Below, piece after piece: positions 1-8,356 of a stretch of DNA of 64,000 nt. The stretch is from Leisingera sp. ANG-M1 (lineage in GTDB: Bacteria > Pseudomonadota > Alphaproteobacteria > Rhodobacterales > Rhodobacteraceae). The notes beneath the pieces were generated by a model. The model ran no database searches, had not been told where the DNA came from, and was given only the letters and a program-made list of their open reading frames with translations. The stretch lies in assembly GCF_000813745.1 (NCBI RefSeq), contig NZ_JWLC01000014.1, positions 1-64,000 of the forward strand. Direction: 5' to 3'. The translations under genes were made by a program, and so were the position numbers. Positions within the stretch are counted from its first letter, which is position 1, and each line of letters begins with the position of its first letter.

Positions 1-1793
1 CAGTTCAGTTGGGGAGGCTCAGTGGCACAACTCAAGTACACGCTGTAAAAATCGTAGCGTCAGAGCAGCAGGTCAGCCCACGCACAATCTACAATTGGAT
101 TGCCTTGGTTGAAGGGCTCGCGGCAGCTGATCGGCTGGCCTACTTGGCGCCTCGGCCGCCACGGCAACGTACTAAGAAAGAAGACCGCGCCAAGTTTCAG
201 CTGTTCATGGATTGGCTGAAAAGCGCATACTTGCGACTGGAAAGTCCGGACTTCGCGCCCTGCTACAGATCTGCCGTGACAATCGCCAAGCAGAACGGCT
301 GGCCTTTCCCGATCCAGAAGACTGCCAAGCGCTGGATAGATGCCGAGGTGCCGCGCACAACCCAGGTCTATTTGCGCCAAGGCGCTAAAGGTCTGCAGCG
401 GTGCTTCCCCGCTCAAATCCGGGACCGTTCCGGCCTTCATGCGATGGAAGCGGTCAACGCCGACTGCCACAAGATCGATGTCTTTGTGAAATGGCCCGAC
501 GGCACTGTGAACCGGCCACAGATCGTGGTGTTCCAAGACCTGTATTCTGGCAAGTTCCTATCCTGGCGGGTGGATCATGACCCAAACAAGATCATGGTCA
601 TGGCTGCTTTCGGTGAGATGGTCGACAACTGGGGCATCCCCAAACGCTGCCTTTTCGACAACGGCCTTGAGTTCGCCAACAAATGGATGACGGCCGGCGC
701 CCCTACCCGGTTTCGCTTCAAGATCCGAGAAGACGACCCAATCGGTGTCCTGCCATTGTTGGGCATCAAAATTCACTGGGCGAGCCTAGCCAGCGGGCAA
801 TCCAAGCCCATTGAACGGAGCTTCGGGGACGTTGCCAAAATCATAGCCAAAGACCCCCGGTTTTCGGGTGCATATGTCGGCAACCGCCCAACTGCCAAGC
901 CGGAAAACTATGGCAGCCGCGCAATCCCGGCGGCAGAGTTTCTGGAGGTTCTGGAAGAAGGTATCGAAGAGCACAACACCCGCACCGGGCGCCGCTCTGA
1001 CACGGCAAAGGGCCGATCCTTCGACGAAACCTTCGCCGAGAGCTACGCAAGCGCATCGGTTCTAAAGGCAACTGAAGAACAGCGCAATCTGTGGCTGATG
1101 GGCCAAGGCACCGCCAAGCTGCACAAGCACAACGGCAGTCTGAAGTTCCACGGCAACGTCTATCACTGCGACTGGATGAGCCAGGAGGCAAACCGCAAGG
1201 TTGTTGTACGCTTTGACCCCGAAGACCTGCACAGCGGCGTCCACATCTACAGTCTCGAAGGCGCTCACCTGGGCTTTGCCGAATGCCAGCAGAAAATCGG
1301 CTTCTTTGACCTCGAGGGTGCCCTTGCCACCGCCAAGAGGAAGCGGAAAATCGTCAAGACCGAGAAGATACTGGCTGAGCTGCACACCCCGCTTTCGCCG
1401 GAGCAGCTTAGCGCCGATCTGAACAAGCACCGCAAGGAAACCACCGCTCTTATGGAAACTAAGGTGGTGAAGCCGGTGTTTCCAAAGAACCCTGGGGTTT
1501 CGTCCTTCCGGCAACATTCAAACCCCAGCGTAGAGGCGGCCCAGGAGGTCTTGATCCAGCAAATGGTCCCCAGCCGAAAGAAACCTGCGAAGCCCAGCAA
1601 ACGGACGGTTTTCAAGGTGGCAGACACACCAGAAGAGCGGTTCAGCCAGGCACGGGACATTGAGCGCAGACAAGAAAACGGCGACCAGGTTGAGGAGCGC
1701 GAAGCGGCTTGGCTGGAAGGCTATCAAGGCCACTCGGAATACGAGGCAATGACAGCACTGAAGAAGGCCTTCGGCGGCGATACTGCTGGGTAA
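1..1793 (+). CDS. Mu-type (MuA/TnsB-like) DDE transposase, 5' end outside window
   Basis: The frame is open to the left edge. The first possible start inside the window is a TTG at 9, so the N-terminus, probably including DNA-binding domains, may be missing. The visible 594 residues have the layout of a Mu/Tn7 TnsB transposase. An N-terminal helical DNA-binding part is followed by an RNase-H-like core with a plausible DDE triad: D152 in VNADCHK, D217 in LFDNGLEF and E269 in KPIERSF, counting from the TTG. A Mu-type beta-barrel region follows, then a basic, low-complexity C-terminal tail of the kind that contacts the ATPase partner. The next gene encodes a MuB-like ATPase, which supports replicative Mu-like transposition. 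Family assignment is confident. Whether it belongs to a prophage or a simple transposon cannot be told here. Confidence 0.88.
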   Translation, partial: VQLGRLSGTTQVHAVKIVASEQQVSPRTIYNWIALVEGLAAADRLAYLAPRPPRQRTKKEDRAKFQLFMDWLKSAYLRLESPDFAPCYRSAVTIAKQNGWPFPIQKTAKRWIDAEVPRTTQVYLRQGAKGLQRCFPAQIRDRSGLHAMEAVNADCHKIDVFVKWPDGTVNRPQIVVFQDLYSGKFLSWRVDHDPNKIMVMAAFGEMVDNWGIPKRCLFDNGLEFANKWMTAGAPTRFRFKIREDDPIGVLPLLGIKIHWASLASGQSKPIERSFGDVAKIIAKDPRFSGAYVGNRPTAKPENYGSRAIPAAEFLEVLEEGIEEHNTRTGRRSDTAKGRSFDETFAESYASASVLKATEEQRNLWLMGQGTAKLHKHNGSLKFHGNVYHCDWMSQEANRKVVVRFDPEDLHSGVHIYSLEGAHLGFAECQQKIGFFDLEGALATAKRKRKIVKTEKILAELHTPLSPEQLSADLNKHRKETTALMETKVVKPVFPKNPGVSSFRQHSNPSVEAAQEVLIQQMVPSRKKPAKPSKRTVFKVADTPEERFSQARDIERRQENGDQVEEREAAWLEGYQGHSEYEAMTALKKAFGGDTAG

Positions 1794-1857
1794 ATCATAA
1801 AAGGTCTCCGCAACCTAGTTGCCCCATGGAGGCGGCAAAGACCGAATAGGAGCAAGC

Positions 1858-2604
1858 ATGAAACAGACTCTTGAGATCGGCAAAAGCTTGCAACCGTTGA
1901 CCAACGTTGCGAAAATGGCGGCAATGGTGACCGAGCTGCAGAACCGGGTTTTCGGCATGCCCGGTCTGGGAGTTTTTTTCGGCTACCCTGGATACGGCAA
2001 GACCTTCGGAGCTATTTTCTGCGCCTCTGCATTTGACGTTATCCATATTTCCATTCAGGGCGACTGGACCAAAAAGACTTTTCTGGAACGGCTTCTCCTA
2101 GAACTCGGCATCGCACCAAAGCGGGTAGTGCCGGACATGGTTTTACAGGCCTGTGAAGGGCTGGCCTTGGACGGCCGTACACTGATTATCGACGAAGCGG
2201 ATTATGCCTTCCGGCGCGGAGTGCTTGAACTGATCCGCGACCTACACGATGGGTCGAATATTCCGGTTGTGATGATCGGCATGGAAGAATTCCCTCACAA
2301 GCTCAAGAAATTCGAACTGATCGACAGCCGCGTCATGCTGCGAGAAGCCGCTCAACCGGCCACCATGAAAGATGCCCGCATGCTTGCGGGCGTCTATGCT
2401 GAGGGCATCGAAGTTGCTGACGATCTGCTGCATGCCATTCTCGAACGCAACACCGGCAATGTGCGGCGCATGGTAACAGACCTTGCCCAGGTCAAAAGCG
2501 AGGCGAGCAAACTCGGCTTGTCGAACATAACCAAAGAGGACTGGGGCGACATGGAGTTTCGCCGCAAGGACGCCCCAAGGCCGCGCGTGGGGTTGCTGAA
2601 ATGA
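1858..2604 (+). CDS. MuB/TnsC-like AAA+ ATPase, transposition target selection protein
   Basis: This 248-residue protein has a Walker A motif GYPGYGKT at residues 42-49 and a Walker B motif IIDEAD around residues 110-115. MuB-type ATPases bind target DNA and stimulate the transposase. The ATG at 1858 is chosen because AGGAG lies 7-8 bases upstream. A TTG at 1819 would extend the frame but has no ribosome-binding site. The gene follows the transposase by 64 bases and overlaps the next gene by ATGA, so the three form one operon. The size is shorter than phage MuB (about 312 residues) and similar to MuB-like proteins of Mu-like prophages of Rhodobacterales, as far as I recall. Confidence 0.85.
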   Translation: MKQTLEIGKSLQPLTNVAKMAAMVTELQNRVFGMPGLGVFFGYPGYGKTFGAIFCASAFDVIHISIQGDWTKKTFLERLLLELGIAPKRVVPDMVLQACEGLALDGRTLIIDEADYAFRRGVLELIRDLHDGSNIPVVMIGMEEFPHKLKKFELIDSRVMLREAAQPATMKDARMLAGVYAEGIEVADDLLHAILERNTGNVRRMVTDLAQVKSEASKLGLSNITKEDWGDMEFRRKDAPRPRVGLLK

Positions 2605-3476
2605 TCCAAGTCTTCACTCGCAACGCAGCCGAAAAAGAGATCCTGGAATTCATCCAGACCCGTTTGCGCTTTACTCACCAGGAGGTTGCCGCACACTGCG
2701 AAGCAAGCGATTGGGCACGACAGAATTTCTTGCGTGCTCTGCAGCGCAAAAGCGTGGTCACCGAGTGCGGCAAAGACGGCAGAGTCCAATTTTATACCGT
2801 CTGGGGAACTGACCAGGCTAACGACATCATCGTAGCCGCAAATGGCCATGAGCTGGACACCGCCTGGTCTCAGAACCGCCTGGCCAAGCTGCTGGAAAGG
2901 ATGCACCAGGCCGGCATCGATATTGAATTGCCAACGGCCGAGCCGCGCGGCCCGGAAGAGTGGGAAATCTGGAAATACATTTCCGAACGACCTTACTTCA
3001 CCTCGGCCGATGTTGCATCCATCTGCGCGTCGGAAACTATCCGCACACGGTTTCTCAAGCGACTGAAGCAAACCAGAGTGATGCGGGTTTGGGGCCGCAG
3101 CCAAGGTAAGACTTTCCTGACTGTGAAGACCCCAGAGGAAACCCGCAAGGACGCCAAAGGCAAGCGCGGCACCAAAGAGGGCACGATCTGGTCCGCAATC
3201 CGCCACCAGCGACGCTTCCGCCCTATCGACCTGTTTGCAGCGCTGTCCTCAGCCCGTCCGGATATTTCTCAGAAGTACATCCTTGAATACTGCCGGATGC
3301 TGCGCCGCGCCGGCTACCTCCGGAACGCAGCGCGTACACGTGGAATGAAGAATGAAACCCCGCTGTTTTTGATAAAGAACACTGGTCCGCTGCCGCCGCA
3401 GAGGCGAAACATGACAGTCGTCATCGACACCAACGGCGACAAGATTGTCTACGCGCCAGGAGGGCGTCTAGGATGA
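2601..3476 (+). CDS. Hypothetical third gene of Mu-like module, winged-helix-like repeats
   Basis: The 291-residue product is translationally coupled to the ATPase gene by a 4-base ATGA overlap. I do not recognise a named family. The sequence shows three similar stretches of about 60-70 residues that look like winged-helix domains, each with a pattern such as FTSADVASICASETIRTRFLK or FTHQEVAAHCE.. followed by a basic helix. A DNA-binding role in transposition or its regulation is therefore inferred. It does not look like TniQ/TnsD, since I see no zinc-ribbon cysteines in order, and it does not look like Mu Gam. Confidence 0.6.
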   Translation: MIQVFTRNAAEKEILEFIQTRLRFTHQEVAAHCEASDWARQNFLRALQRKSVVTECGKDGRVQFYTVWGTDQANDIIVAANGHELDTAWSQNRLAKLLERMHQAGIDIELPTAEPRGPEEWEIWKYISERPYFTSADVASICASETIRTRFLKRLKQTRVMRVWGRSQGKTFLTVKTPEETRKDAKGKRGTKEGTIWSAIRHQRRFRPIDLFAALSSARPDISQKYILEYCRMLRRAGYLRNAARTRGMKNETPLFLIKNTGPLPPQRRNMTVVIDTNGDKIVYAPGGRLG

Positions 3477-3748
3477 GGGATTGCCTGCTGGCCGCAAAGA
3501 AATCGGCGCTAAACCGCAACATTTCTTGCCCCAGCGCATTGTTTTCCGTTGGAAATCGAAGTGCTGCAAGCAAAGCCGCCACTTCACGGTTAAGAAAAAC
3601 TCCCGGTGAACCGATGCATGCTGAAATTGTTTTCTCAGAGCTCCGCCTGCGATACCGTTCGCGGGACCTTTCGGACCTTCGCTGCGGGTGCAGCCTGGGT
3701 ATCACCTCGCGTCCGCTTTGCTGCAGAAGCGGTGGGCATACCGGATGA
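3473..3748 (+). CDS. Possible truncated fourth gene of the Mu-like operon
   Basis: An ATG overlaps the stop of the preceding gene (ATGA), the same arrangement as the previous gene junction, which is the only argument for it. The 91-residue frame is rich in Ser, Arg and Cys, shows no domain, and loses plausible coding character after the first 15-20 residues. It may be the first codons of a gene whose remainder was lost when the element was truncated. Confidence 0.22.
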   Translation: MRDCLLAAKKSALNRNISCPSALFSVGNRSAASKAATSRLRKTPGEPMHAEIVFSELRLRYRSRDLSDLRCGCSLGITSRPLCCRSGGHTG

Positions 3749-3913
3749 GCGCTGAGCTGTCATCGGGTTTCTGATCTGCAGTCCGGCAAGCATCGCGGGT
3801 GTCCTGGAAAGCCGGTGCGGACGAAGGAGAACCTAGTCTTTTTCAGGCGGGCCGTTAGTGTTTTGTTAGTTTTTTTGCGTGATTTGCGGGCATATTTCTA
3901 ACGGAGATTGAAA
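3477..3913. other. Gap between Mu-like module and RTX gene
   Basis: The 437 bases hold no convincing gene. The stretch from 3640 to 3740 contains repeated GGACCTT/GGACCTTTC words that look like repeat debris. The last 80 bases are AT-rich (TTAGTGTTTTGTTAGTTTTTTT near 3857), plausible promoter territory for the RTX gene, but I cannot name a -35/-10 pair. Confidence 0.4.
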
Positions 3914-5842
3914 ATGGCTGGAATTGATCAGCAAGGAACCAACGGTGCGGACACCCTGAATGGCACATCCTACGGCGATACGCTAACCGGCCTCGCAGGC
4001 GATGATGTGCTTGATGGCGGTGATGGCAACGATTCACTGTATGGCGGCGGCGACCACGATACTCTTTTCGGGCGCGCTGGGAACGACTTCCTGGACGGTG
4101 GTGATTATTATGACTGGCTCTACGGCGGCGAAGGTAATGATGAGCTGTTGGGCGGGGGATCCAAAGACTTCCTTGATGGCGGGACTGGCAATGACGAATT
4201 GGACGGGGGGAACGACGACGACACCCTGTTTGGCGGGGATGGGGATGATACCCTCGACGGCGGCATTGGCGGAGACGACCTCGACGGTGGCAGCGGAAGA
4301 GACATAATAAATGCCGGCGATGGCTATGACACGATCACCCACGATACGGACTATGACACCCTGTTTGATGACTTAGTCAACGGCGGGTCCGGAATTGACA
4401 CATTGAAGTTCGTCAAGTCCGGCACGAATGACATTGTCGTCGCGAAAACCGCTTCGTTTGACAACATTGAGATTATCGACACGGACCGAAATGAACTCTT
4501 CGTTCAGTCGGGGAGAAACAACGATTTGCCAGGCAATATCTACGATTTTTCCGGCATAACTTTTAAGCAAGGCCTGACCACGGTCACTGCTGAGATTACC
4601 ATCACTGGCGACAAGGCTACCTATATTGCCGGGACAAAAAAAGGTGATCTGATTTCTGCGGATGCCGGACTCTCGGGGAACGACACTCTGATCGGAGGCG
4701 AGGGCGGCGACACTCTTCATGGGTACGCCGGGCACGACTCCTTGGTCGGCGGCAAAGATAATGACTTCCTTTATGGAGGGGACGATAATGACACGCTTAA
4801 GGGAGAGGAATCGCGCGACTATTTGAGGGGCGGGAAGGGCGATGACAGTCTGGAAGGCGGGAACTACATCGACACCCTGTTCGGCGGGGACGGAGATGAT
4901 TTTCTCGACGGCGGCATCGGCGGAGACGAGCTTGATGGCGGCAGCGGCAGGGATACGATCCGCGGCGGCGATGGCAACGATACGATAACTCACAATGCTG
5001 TAGACGATTGGCTGTATCAGGATCAGGTCAATGGCGATGCAGGGACCAACACGCTGAAGTTTATCAACCTCGAAGTGTCAGACGTGACCATCGGCAAATC
5101 TGCAACCTTTTCGAACATCAAATACATCGACGCCAACCATCAGGAGATTTTCGTGGAGGCTGGAAAAGCAGGCGCCTACGACTTCTCTGCAGTAAAGTTC
5201 AAAAAAGGCGCCTCTACCGTTACCGCCAAGATCACCGTTTCCGGCGATGAAAACACAAAGGTGATCGGCACCAGCGAGGGAGATCTGATCTCCGGCGATA
5301 TGGGGGGCACCGGGAATGATACCTTGGAGGGCCGCGGTGGAAGTGACACGCTCAGCGGCCACGCGGGGAACGACTCCTTGGAAGGCGGCATCGGTGGTGA
5401 CGAGCTTTATGGCGGTGCCGGCGCAGACATGATGGACGGCGGCACAGGCTCTGATCTTCTGGAGGGCGGCAACGGCGATGACGATTTGTTTGGTGACAAA
5501 GGGTCTGACACCCTGCGGGGCGGCGACGGGAACGATACCCTGAACGGCTGGAACCAATCAGACACGCTGGACGGCGGCAGTGGCAATGACACGATTACCG
5601 GCGGCAGCGGAGCAGACGTGTTCATTTTCGCAGAAGGCACCGATGTTATAACGGACTTTGGCGATGGTGACGATTACATCCGATTCTCGAAAACGCAGCT
5701 AGACGTTTGGTCCGTCAGCGAATTGCTAAGCAAAGCAGAACCGGACGGCGGCGATGTTATTTTCACTTTCGACAATGGCGATACGCTCAGAGTCAATGGT
5801 GTCAGTGTGGACGACCTTATTGGCGAAATAGGTTTGTTTTGA
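3914..5842 (+). CDS. RTX (hemolysin-type calcium-binding repeat) secreted protein with duplicated module
   Basis: The 642-residue acidic protein is made of GGxGxDxLx nonapeptide repeats that bind calcium and fold into a beta roll outside the cell. It has no signal peptide, as expected for type I secretion, and ends in a typical RTX C-terminus (ITDFGDGDDYIRF followed by a hydrophobic tail). There is no catalytic domain. Repeats start about 10 residues after the start. Three RTX blocks are separated by two related spacers of about 110 residues (with TLKFV.., F.NIE.ID, YDFS and TVTA.ITI motifs), so a module of about 205-210 residues has been duplicated. ATG 3914 is preferred over TTG 3908 because GGAG sits 7 bases upstream of the ATG. 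No type I transporter genes are in the window. The role may be adhesive or a surface layer, which is inference. Confidence 0.88.
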   Translation: MAGIDQQGTNGADTLNGTSYGDTLTGLAGDDVLDGGDGNDSLYGGGDHDTLFGRAGNDFLDGGDYYDWLYGGEGNDELLGGGSKDFLDGGTGNDELDGGNDDDTLFGGDGDDTLDGGIGGDDLDGGSGRDIINAGDGYDTITHDTDYDTLFDDLVNGGSGIDTLKFVKSGTNDIVVAKTASFDNIEIIDTDRNELFVQSGRNNDLPGNIYDFSGITFKQGLTTVTAEITITGDKATYIAGTKKGDLISADAGLSGNDTLIGGEGGDTLHGYAGHDSLVGGKDNDFLYGGDDNDTLKGEESRDYLRGGKGDDSLEGGNYIDTLFGGDGDDFLDGGIGGDELDGGSGRDTIRGGDGNDTITHNAVDDWLYQDQVNGDAGTNTLKFINLEVSDVTIGKSATFSNIKYIDANHQEIFVEAGKAGAYDFSAVKFKKGASTVTAKITVSGDENTKVIGTSEGDLISGDMGGTGNDTLEGRGGSDTLSGHAGNDSLEGGIGGDELYGGAGADMMDGGTGSDLLEGGNGDDDLFGDKGSDTLRGGDGNDTLNGWNQSDTLDGGSGNDTITGGSGADVFIFAEGTDVITDFGDGDDYIRFSKTQLDVWSVSELLSKAEPDGGDVIFTFDNGDTLRVNGVSVDDLIGEIGLF

Positions 5843-5913
5843 GACGGGGCGGCTATGTGAAGCTGTCAGGCCGGGGCCGTTGCGGTCCTGGCTGTAGCTG
5901 CCGCCGGGCCTTC

Positions 5914-5950
5914 GGGTAAAGCAGCAGGTAAGGAAGCTGCTGCTTTGCCC
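5914..5950 (+). terminator. Rho-independent terminator of the RTX gene
   Basis: A 14-bp stem (5914-5927 with 5937-5950, one T-G pair) closes a 9-base loop and is followed by TTTT. It lies 72 bases after the RTX stop. Confidence 0.85.
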
Positions 5951-6044
5951 TTTTGCGGGGCGGGTTTATGAGGCTGCCATCCAGATCTTGAGTGACCGCC
6001 CGGTGCGGCTCTCTGGCCCGCTCACCGCGATTGTTGCTACGCAG

Positions 6045-6300
6045 TGATAATAGCGGAACTCCAGGGCACGAGTTGGTTAAGGCGGGAGATTTTGATCCGC
6101 GATCTCGGCGAAATTCCAGGCGAGAAAATCCTGCAACTCTCCGCTGTTCATCTTGGCGGTTTTGATCGAAGTATAGGCGATAGCCATGGCTTTGCCGCTG
6201 CCCTCGGAACCTGCGAACACCCTGTTCTTGCGGTCGATGGCTACCGGTTTTGCGCCGCTTTCTGGATGCTGAAGGCGATTGGCCACACGACGGTTTAAAG
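6045..6300 (-). pseudogene. IS66-family transposase remnant (C-terminal end)
   Basis: Read on the minus strand from about 6295, the translation contains PVAIDRKNRVFAGSEG, then TSIKTAKMN and FAEIAD. These match the well-known C-terminal signature of IS66 transposases (RPVAIGRKNWLFAGS..., SLIGTAKLN...). The frame then breaks. The expected closing motif appears in another frame just downstream as ISRLNQLVPW, the equivalent of the IS66 INRIDELLPW. The gene is thus a frameshifted fossil lacking everything upstream of this tail. Sequence beyond about 6300 no longer resembles IS66. Confidence 0.75.
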
Positions 6301-6309
6301 GCGGCAATG

Positions 6310-6358
6310 GGCTGGGAGCGCCTGGTGCGCTTGCAGCATCCCGGCCAGGAAGCAAGGG
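6310..6358 (+). repeat. Weak, possible copy of the dispersed repeat
   Basis: GCTTGCAGCATCCC followed by GCAGCAGTGGGCTCC resembles the core of the dispersed repeat (see 12500-12592) but is diverged enough that chance or decay cannot be separated. Confidence 0.3.
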
Positions 6359-6516
6359 CAGCAGTGGGCTCCCAGTTGCCTTTTCAGGTCGCAGTGTAAG
6401 GCGAGTTCGAGCCTCGCCGTCCAATGCTGCATGGATTTCGAAAATTGGCTATAGCAGTCTTGCGAAACGATTAGCCCCGCAAAGCCCAAGAGGGCGTCTC
6501 ATGAAAGGCTGCTTGA

Positions 6517-6807
6517 TTGATTTTGATACTCTTCCTGCTGATCCTGCCGACTTACATGTCTCTACTGGCCCAGCTCCTTTATCCTTCTTCGGTTACATTG
6601 TGGGTAGACCGCTGGAAGCATAGAGGCAGGTTTGCATTGTTGTTCCTTCGTTACTGGTGGGTAGGCCAGAGAATAGTGACTGGCTATGGGGCGGCAATCA
6701 GAACGCAGGCAGGCGTCAGAGAACCTTTTTCGCGTGATTTAGCGATGATCGCCGCTTGCACGCTTTACTTGGTTGCGGCAGTCAAAATCGAACTGGCCTT
6801 CCGCTAA
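6517..6807 (+). CDS. Possible small membrane protein
   Basis: The 96-residue frame starts at TTG. It has a strongly hydrophobic N-terminus (ILILFLLILPTYMSLLAQLL), a basic, aromatic middle (RFALLFLRYWWVGQR) and a second hydrophobic stretch near the C-terminus. An ATG at 6556 is an alternative start. No ribosome-binding site is obvious and no family is recognised. It sits in repeat-rich, eroded DNA between the IS66 remnant and a dispersed repeat, so it could be a decayed gene or chance. Confidence 0.3.
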   Translation: MILILFLLILPTYMSLLAQLLYPSSVTLWVDRWKHRGRFALLFLRYWWVGQRIVTGYGAAIRTQAGVREPFSRDLAMIAACTLYLVAAVKIELAFR

Positions 6808-6860
6808 ACTAGAGGCATCATTGAAGCTCCCGACTGCTCGCGTTCGGCAGCTTTTCACCG

Positions 6861-6925
6861 TTAGCGACGTGCTGCGCATGCGAGAGGCAACCAAGTGGCC
6901 GATGGCAGCTGTGGGCTCGAACCGG
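6861..6925 (+). repeat. Dispersed repeat, copy 1
   Basis: The core GCGACGTGCTGCGCATGCGAG is followed after about 20 bases by GATGGCAGCTGTGGGCTCGA. This matches the other copies listed between 7.9 and 15.2 kb. Confidence 0.7.
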
Positions 6926-6984
6926 ACGCCTTCCAGAATCGCAGCGGATGTTGGGAACGAGCCCATACCTATCTTGTACACTGA

Positions 6985-7812
6985 TTATATTCCGACCGGC
7001 ACGCCACCCGTAACCGGCAAGTTGATACCAGTGACATAGTTTGCCTGCGGTCCCGCAAGATAGGCCACCGCATTCGCCACATCGTTTGGCAAACCCGCAT
7101 CCCGCAGCGCAACATTAGCGTAGCGCTGAGCCTTAATCTCGTCGAGGGAAACGCCGCTCTCAGCAGCGAGCCGAAAATTGGCTGCGGCATGCATATCCGT
7201 CGCTATATAGCCCGGACAAACCGTGTTGCAGAGAATGCCATCAATTCCAAACTCGGCGGCCAACGTCTTGGAAAATCCGACGAGTCCATGCTTCATCGCA
7301 GTGTAGGCACCAAACCCCGGTTCTGCGCCAAGGCTTCCTGTAGAGCCTATGTTTATGATCCTTCCGCCACCAATTTTTTGCATTTCGGGGATCACTGCCT
7401 GTGACATCATCATCGGACCCAGAATGTTGACGCGAAAGCTATCTTCCCACTGGCCAGGTGTTGTCGAAAGGAAATTGTCTGAGCCGGCTAGCGATCCTGC
7501 GTTGTTGACCAGAATATCTATGCGGCCGAACGCTGAATTGGCCTGGGTGATGCACGCCGCCACATCCTCTTGGCGTGTCACGTCTAATCTCACTGCAATT
7601 GCCCGGCTTTGGCCTTGGTTTATCTCTGCAACAAGGTCGTCAAGCAAACTCGCTCTGGAACGAGGATCGCCCTGCACTTCCATTGTGCCGTCAATATCTG
7701 CGACAACGATGTTAGCACCGTCGGCCGCCAGCCTTAAGGCAATCGCACGACCGATCCCCTGAGGAGCCGACGCACCCGTGACAATGGCCGTTTTCCCTGA
7801 AAGAGTTCCCAT
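6985..7812 (-). CDS. SDR-family NAD(P)-dependent oxidoreductase
   Basis: The 275-residue classical short-chain dehydrogenase has the cofactor motif TGASAPQGIG at residues 12-21, NNAG at 103-106 and the catalytic set S157, Y170 and K174 (YTAMK). An Asp at the end of beta-strand 2 (VVADID, residues 37-41) suggests NAD rather than NADP preference, an inference from family rules. The insert between beta-2 and the NNAG strand is slightly longer than usual. The C-terminus ends in a typical PVTGGVPVGI. It stands alone on the minus strand among small unrelated genes and repeats, so the substrate cannot be predicted. Confidence 0.9.
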   Translation of the reverse strand: MGTLSGKTAIVTGASAPQGIGRAIALRLAADGANIVVADIDGTMEVQGDPRSRASLLDDLVAEINQGQSRAIAVRLDVTRQEDVAACITQANSAFGRIDILVNNAGSLAGSDNFLSTTPGQWEDSFRVNILGPMMMSQAVIPEMQKIGGGRIINIGSTGSLGAEPGFGAYTAMKHGLVGFSKTLAAEFGIDGILCNTVCPGYIATDMHAAANFRLAAESGVSLDEIKAQRYANVALRDAGLPNDVANAVAYLAGPQANYVTGINLPVTGGVPVGI

Positions 7813-7898
7813 TTGACGATCCCGTGATTGGCAGATTGTGACGCAACAGCGCTACATGGATATTCAGAGATATCAAGCAATTTGCGAACGGCAGGAAA

Positions 7899-7980
7899 GG
7901 TCCGCTTAGCACCTTTTTGCGACGCGCTGCACATGCGAGGAGCGACCAGACGGCAGATGACGGCAATGGGCTCGGGAGCG
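7899..7980 (+). repeat. Dispersed repeat, copy 2
   Basis: GCGACGCGCTGCACATGCGAG is followed by GATGACGGCAATGGGCTCGG. It faces copy 3 head-on, with about 30 bases between them. Confidence 0.75.
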
Positions 7981-8010
7981 CCCACCTGTTCTCACCGCAG
8001 CGAGCGGCCG

Positions 8011-8100
8011 GATCGAGCCCAAAGCGGTCATCGGCAACCGGGCGACTCTTTGCGTCTGCAGCAGGCCGCGAACGGCGCTAAGCGGCCATTGAGAGGTTCG
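8011..8100 (-). repeat. Dispersed repeat, copy 3
   Basis: On the minus strand CAATGGCCGCTTAGCGCCG leads into GCGGCCTGCTGCAGACGC and GATGACCGCTTTGGGCTCG. It carries both the leading part and the core of the repeat. Confidence 0.8.
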
Positions 8101-8356
8101 CTAAGGAATGAAGGAGTGTCCCGTTGTCTGGACAATGGTCGCTTGCAAGGGCGGCGTCAGCTTTATGGGGTGTCCAATTAAGGAGCTCGAAGGCGTATGT
8201 TGACAGCATGACTGCAGGTGGCTCAAGTTGACCCTTCAGCGGAGCAGGTATACCAAAGAGCCTAAGGACGTCCGAGAAAATCGTCTGAAGGCAAAGGAGC
8301 TGGCAGCTAATTTTTCATACGAAAAACTTTAGGCTGAGCCACTTCCGCCGTGGCTC

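Larger units (their letters stand above)
1..3480 (+). mobile_element. Mu-like transposition module, both ends unresolved
   Basis: Transposase, ATPase and a third coupled gene are followed directly by non-phage DNA. No Gam, structural or lysis genes are present to the right. The element is therefore a truncated Mu-like prophage or a compact Mu/Tn7-like transposon. The left end is outside the window. I could not find a convincing terminal inverted repeat between 3477 and 3913. Confidence 0.6.

Noticed and set aside
1-3480. CRISPR-associated transposon (Tn7-like with TniQ and Cas)
   Set aside because: Only transposase, ATPase and a winged-helix-like gene are seen. There is no TniQ signature, no cas gene and no array in the window.
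4002-4342. Overlapping frames on both strands across the RTX gene
   Set aside because: Repetitive GGxGxD coding sequence keeps other frames open by composition. These are shadows.
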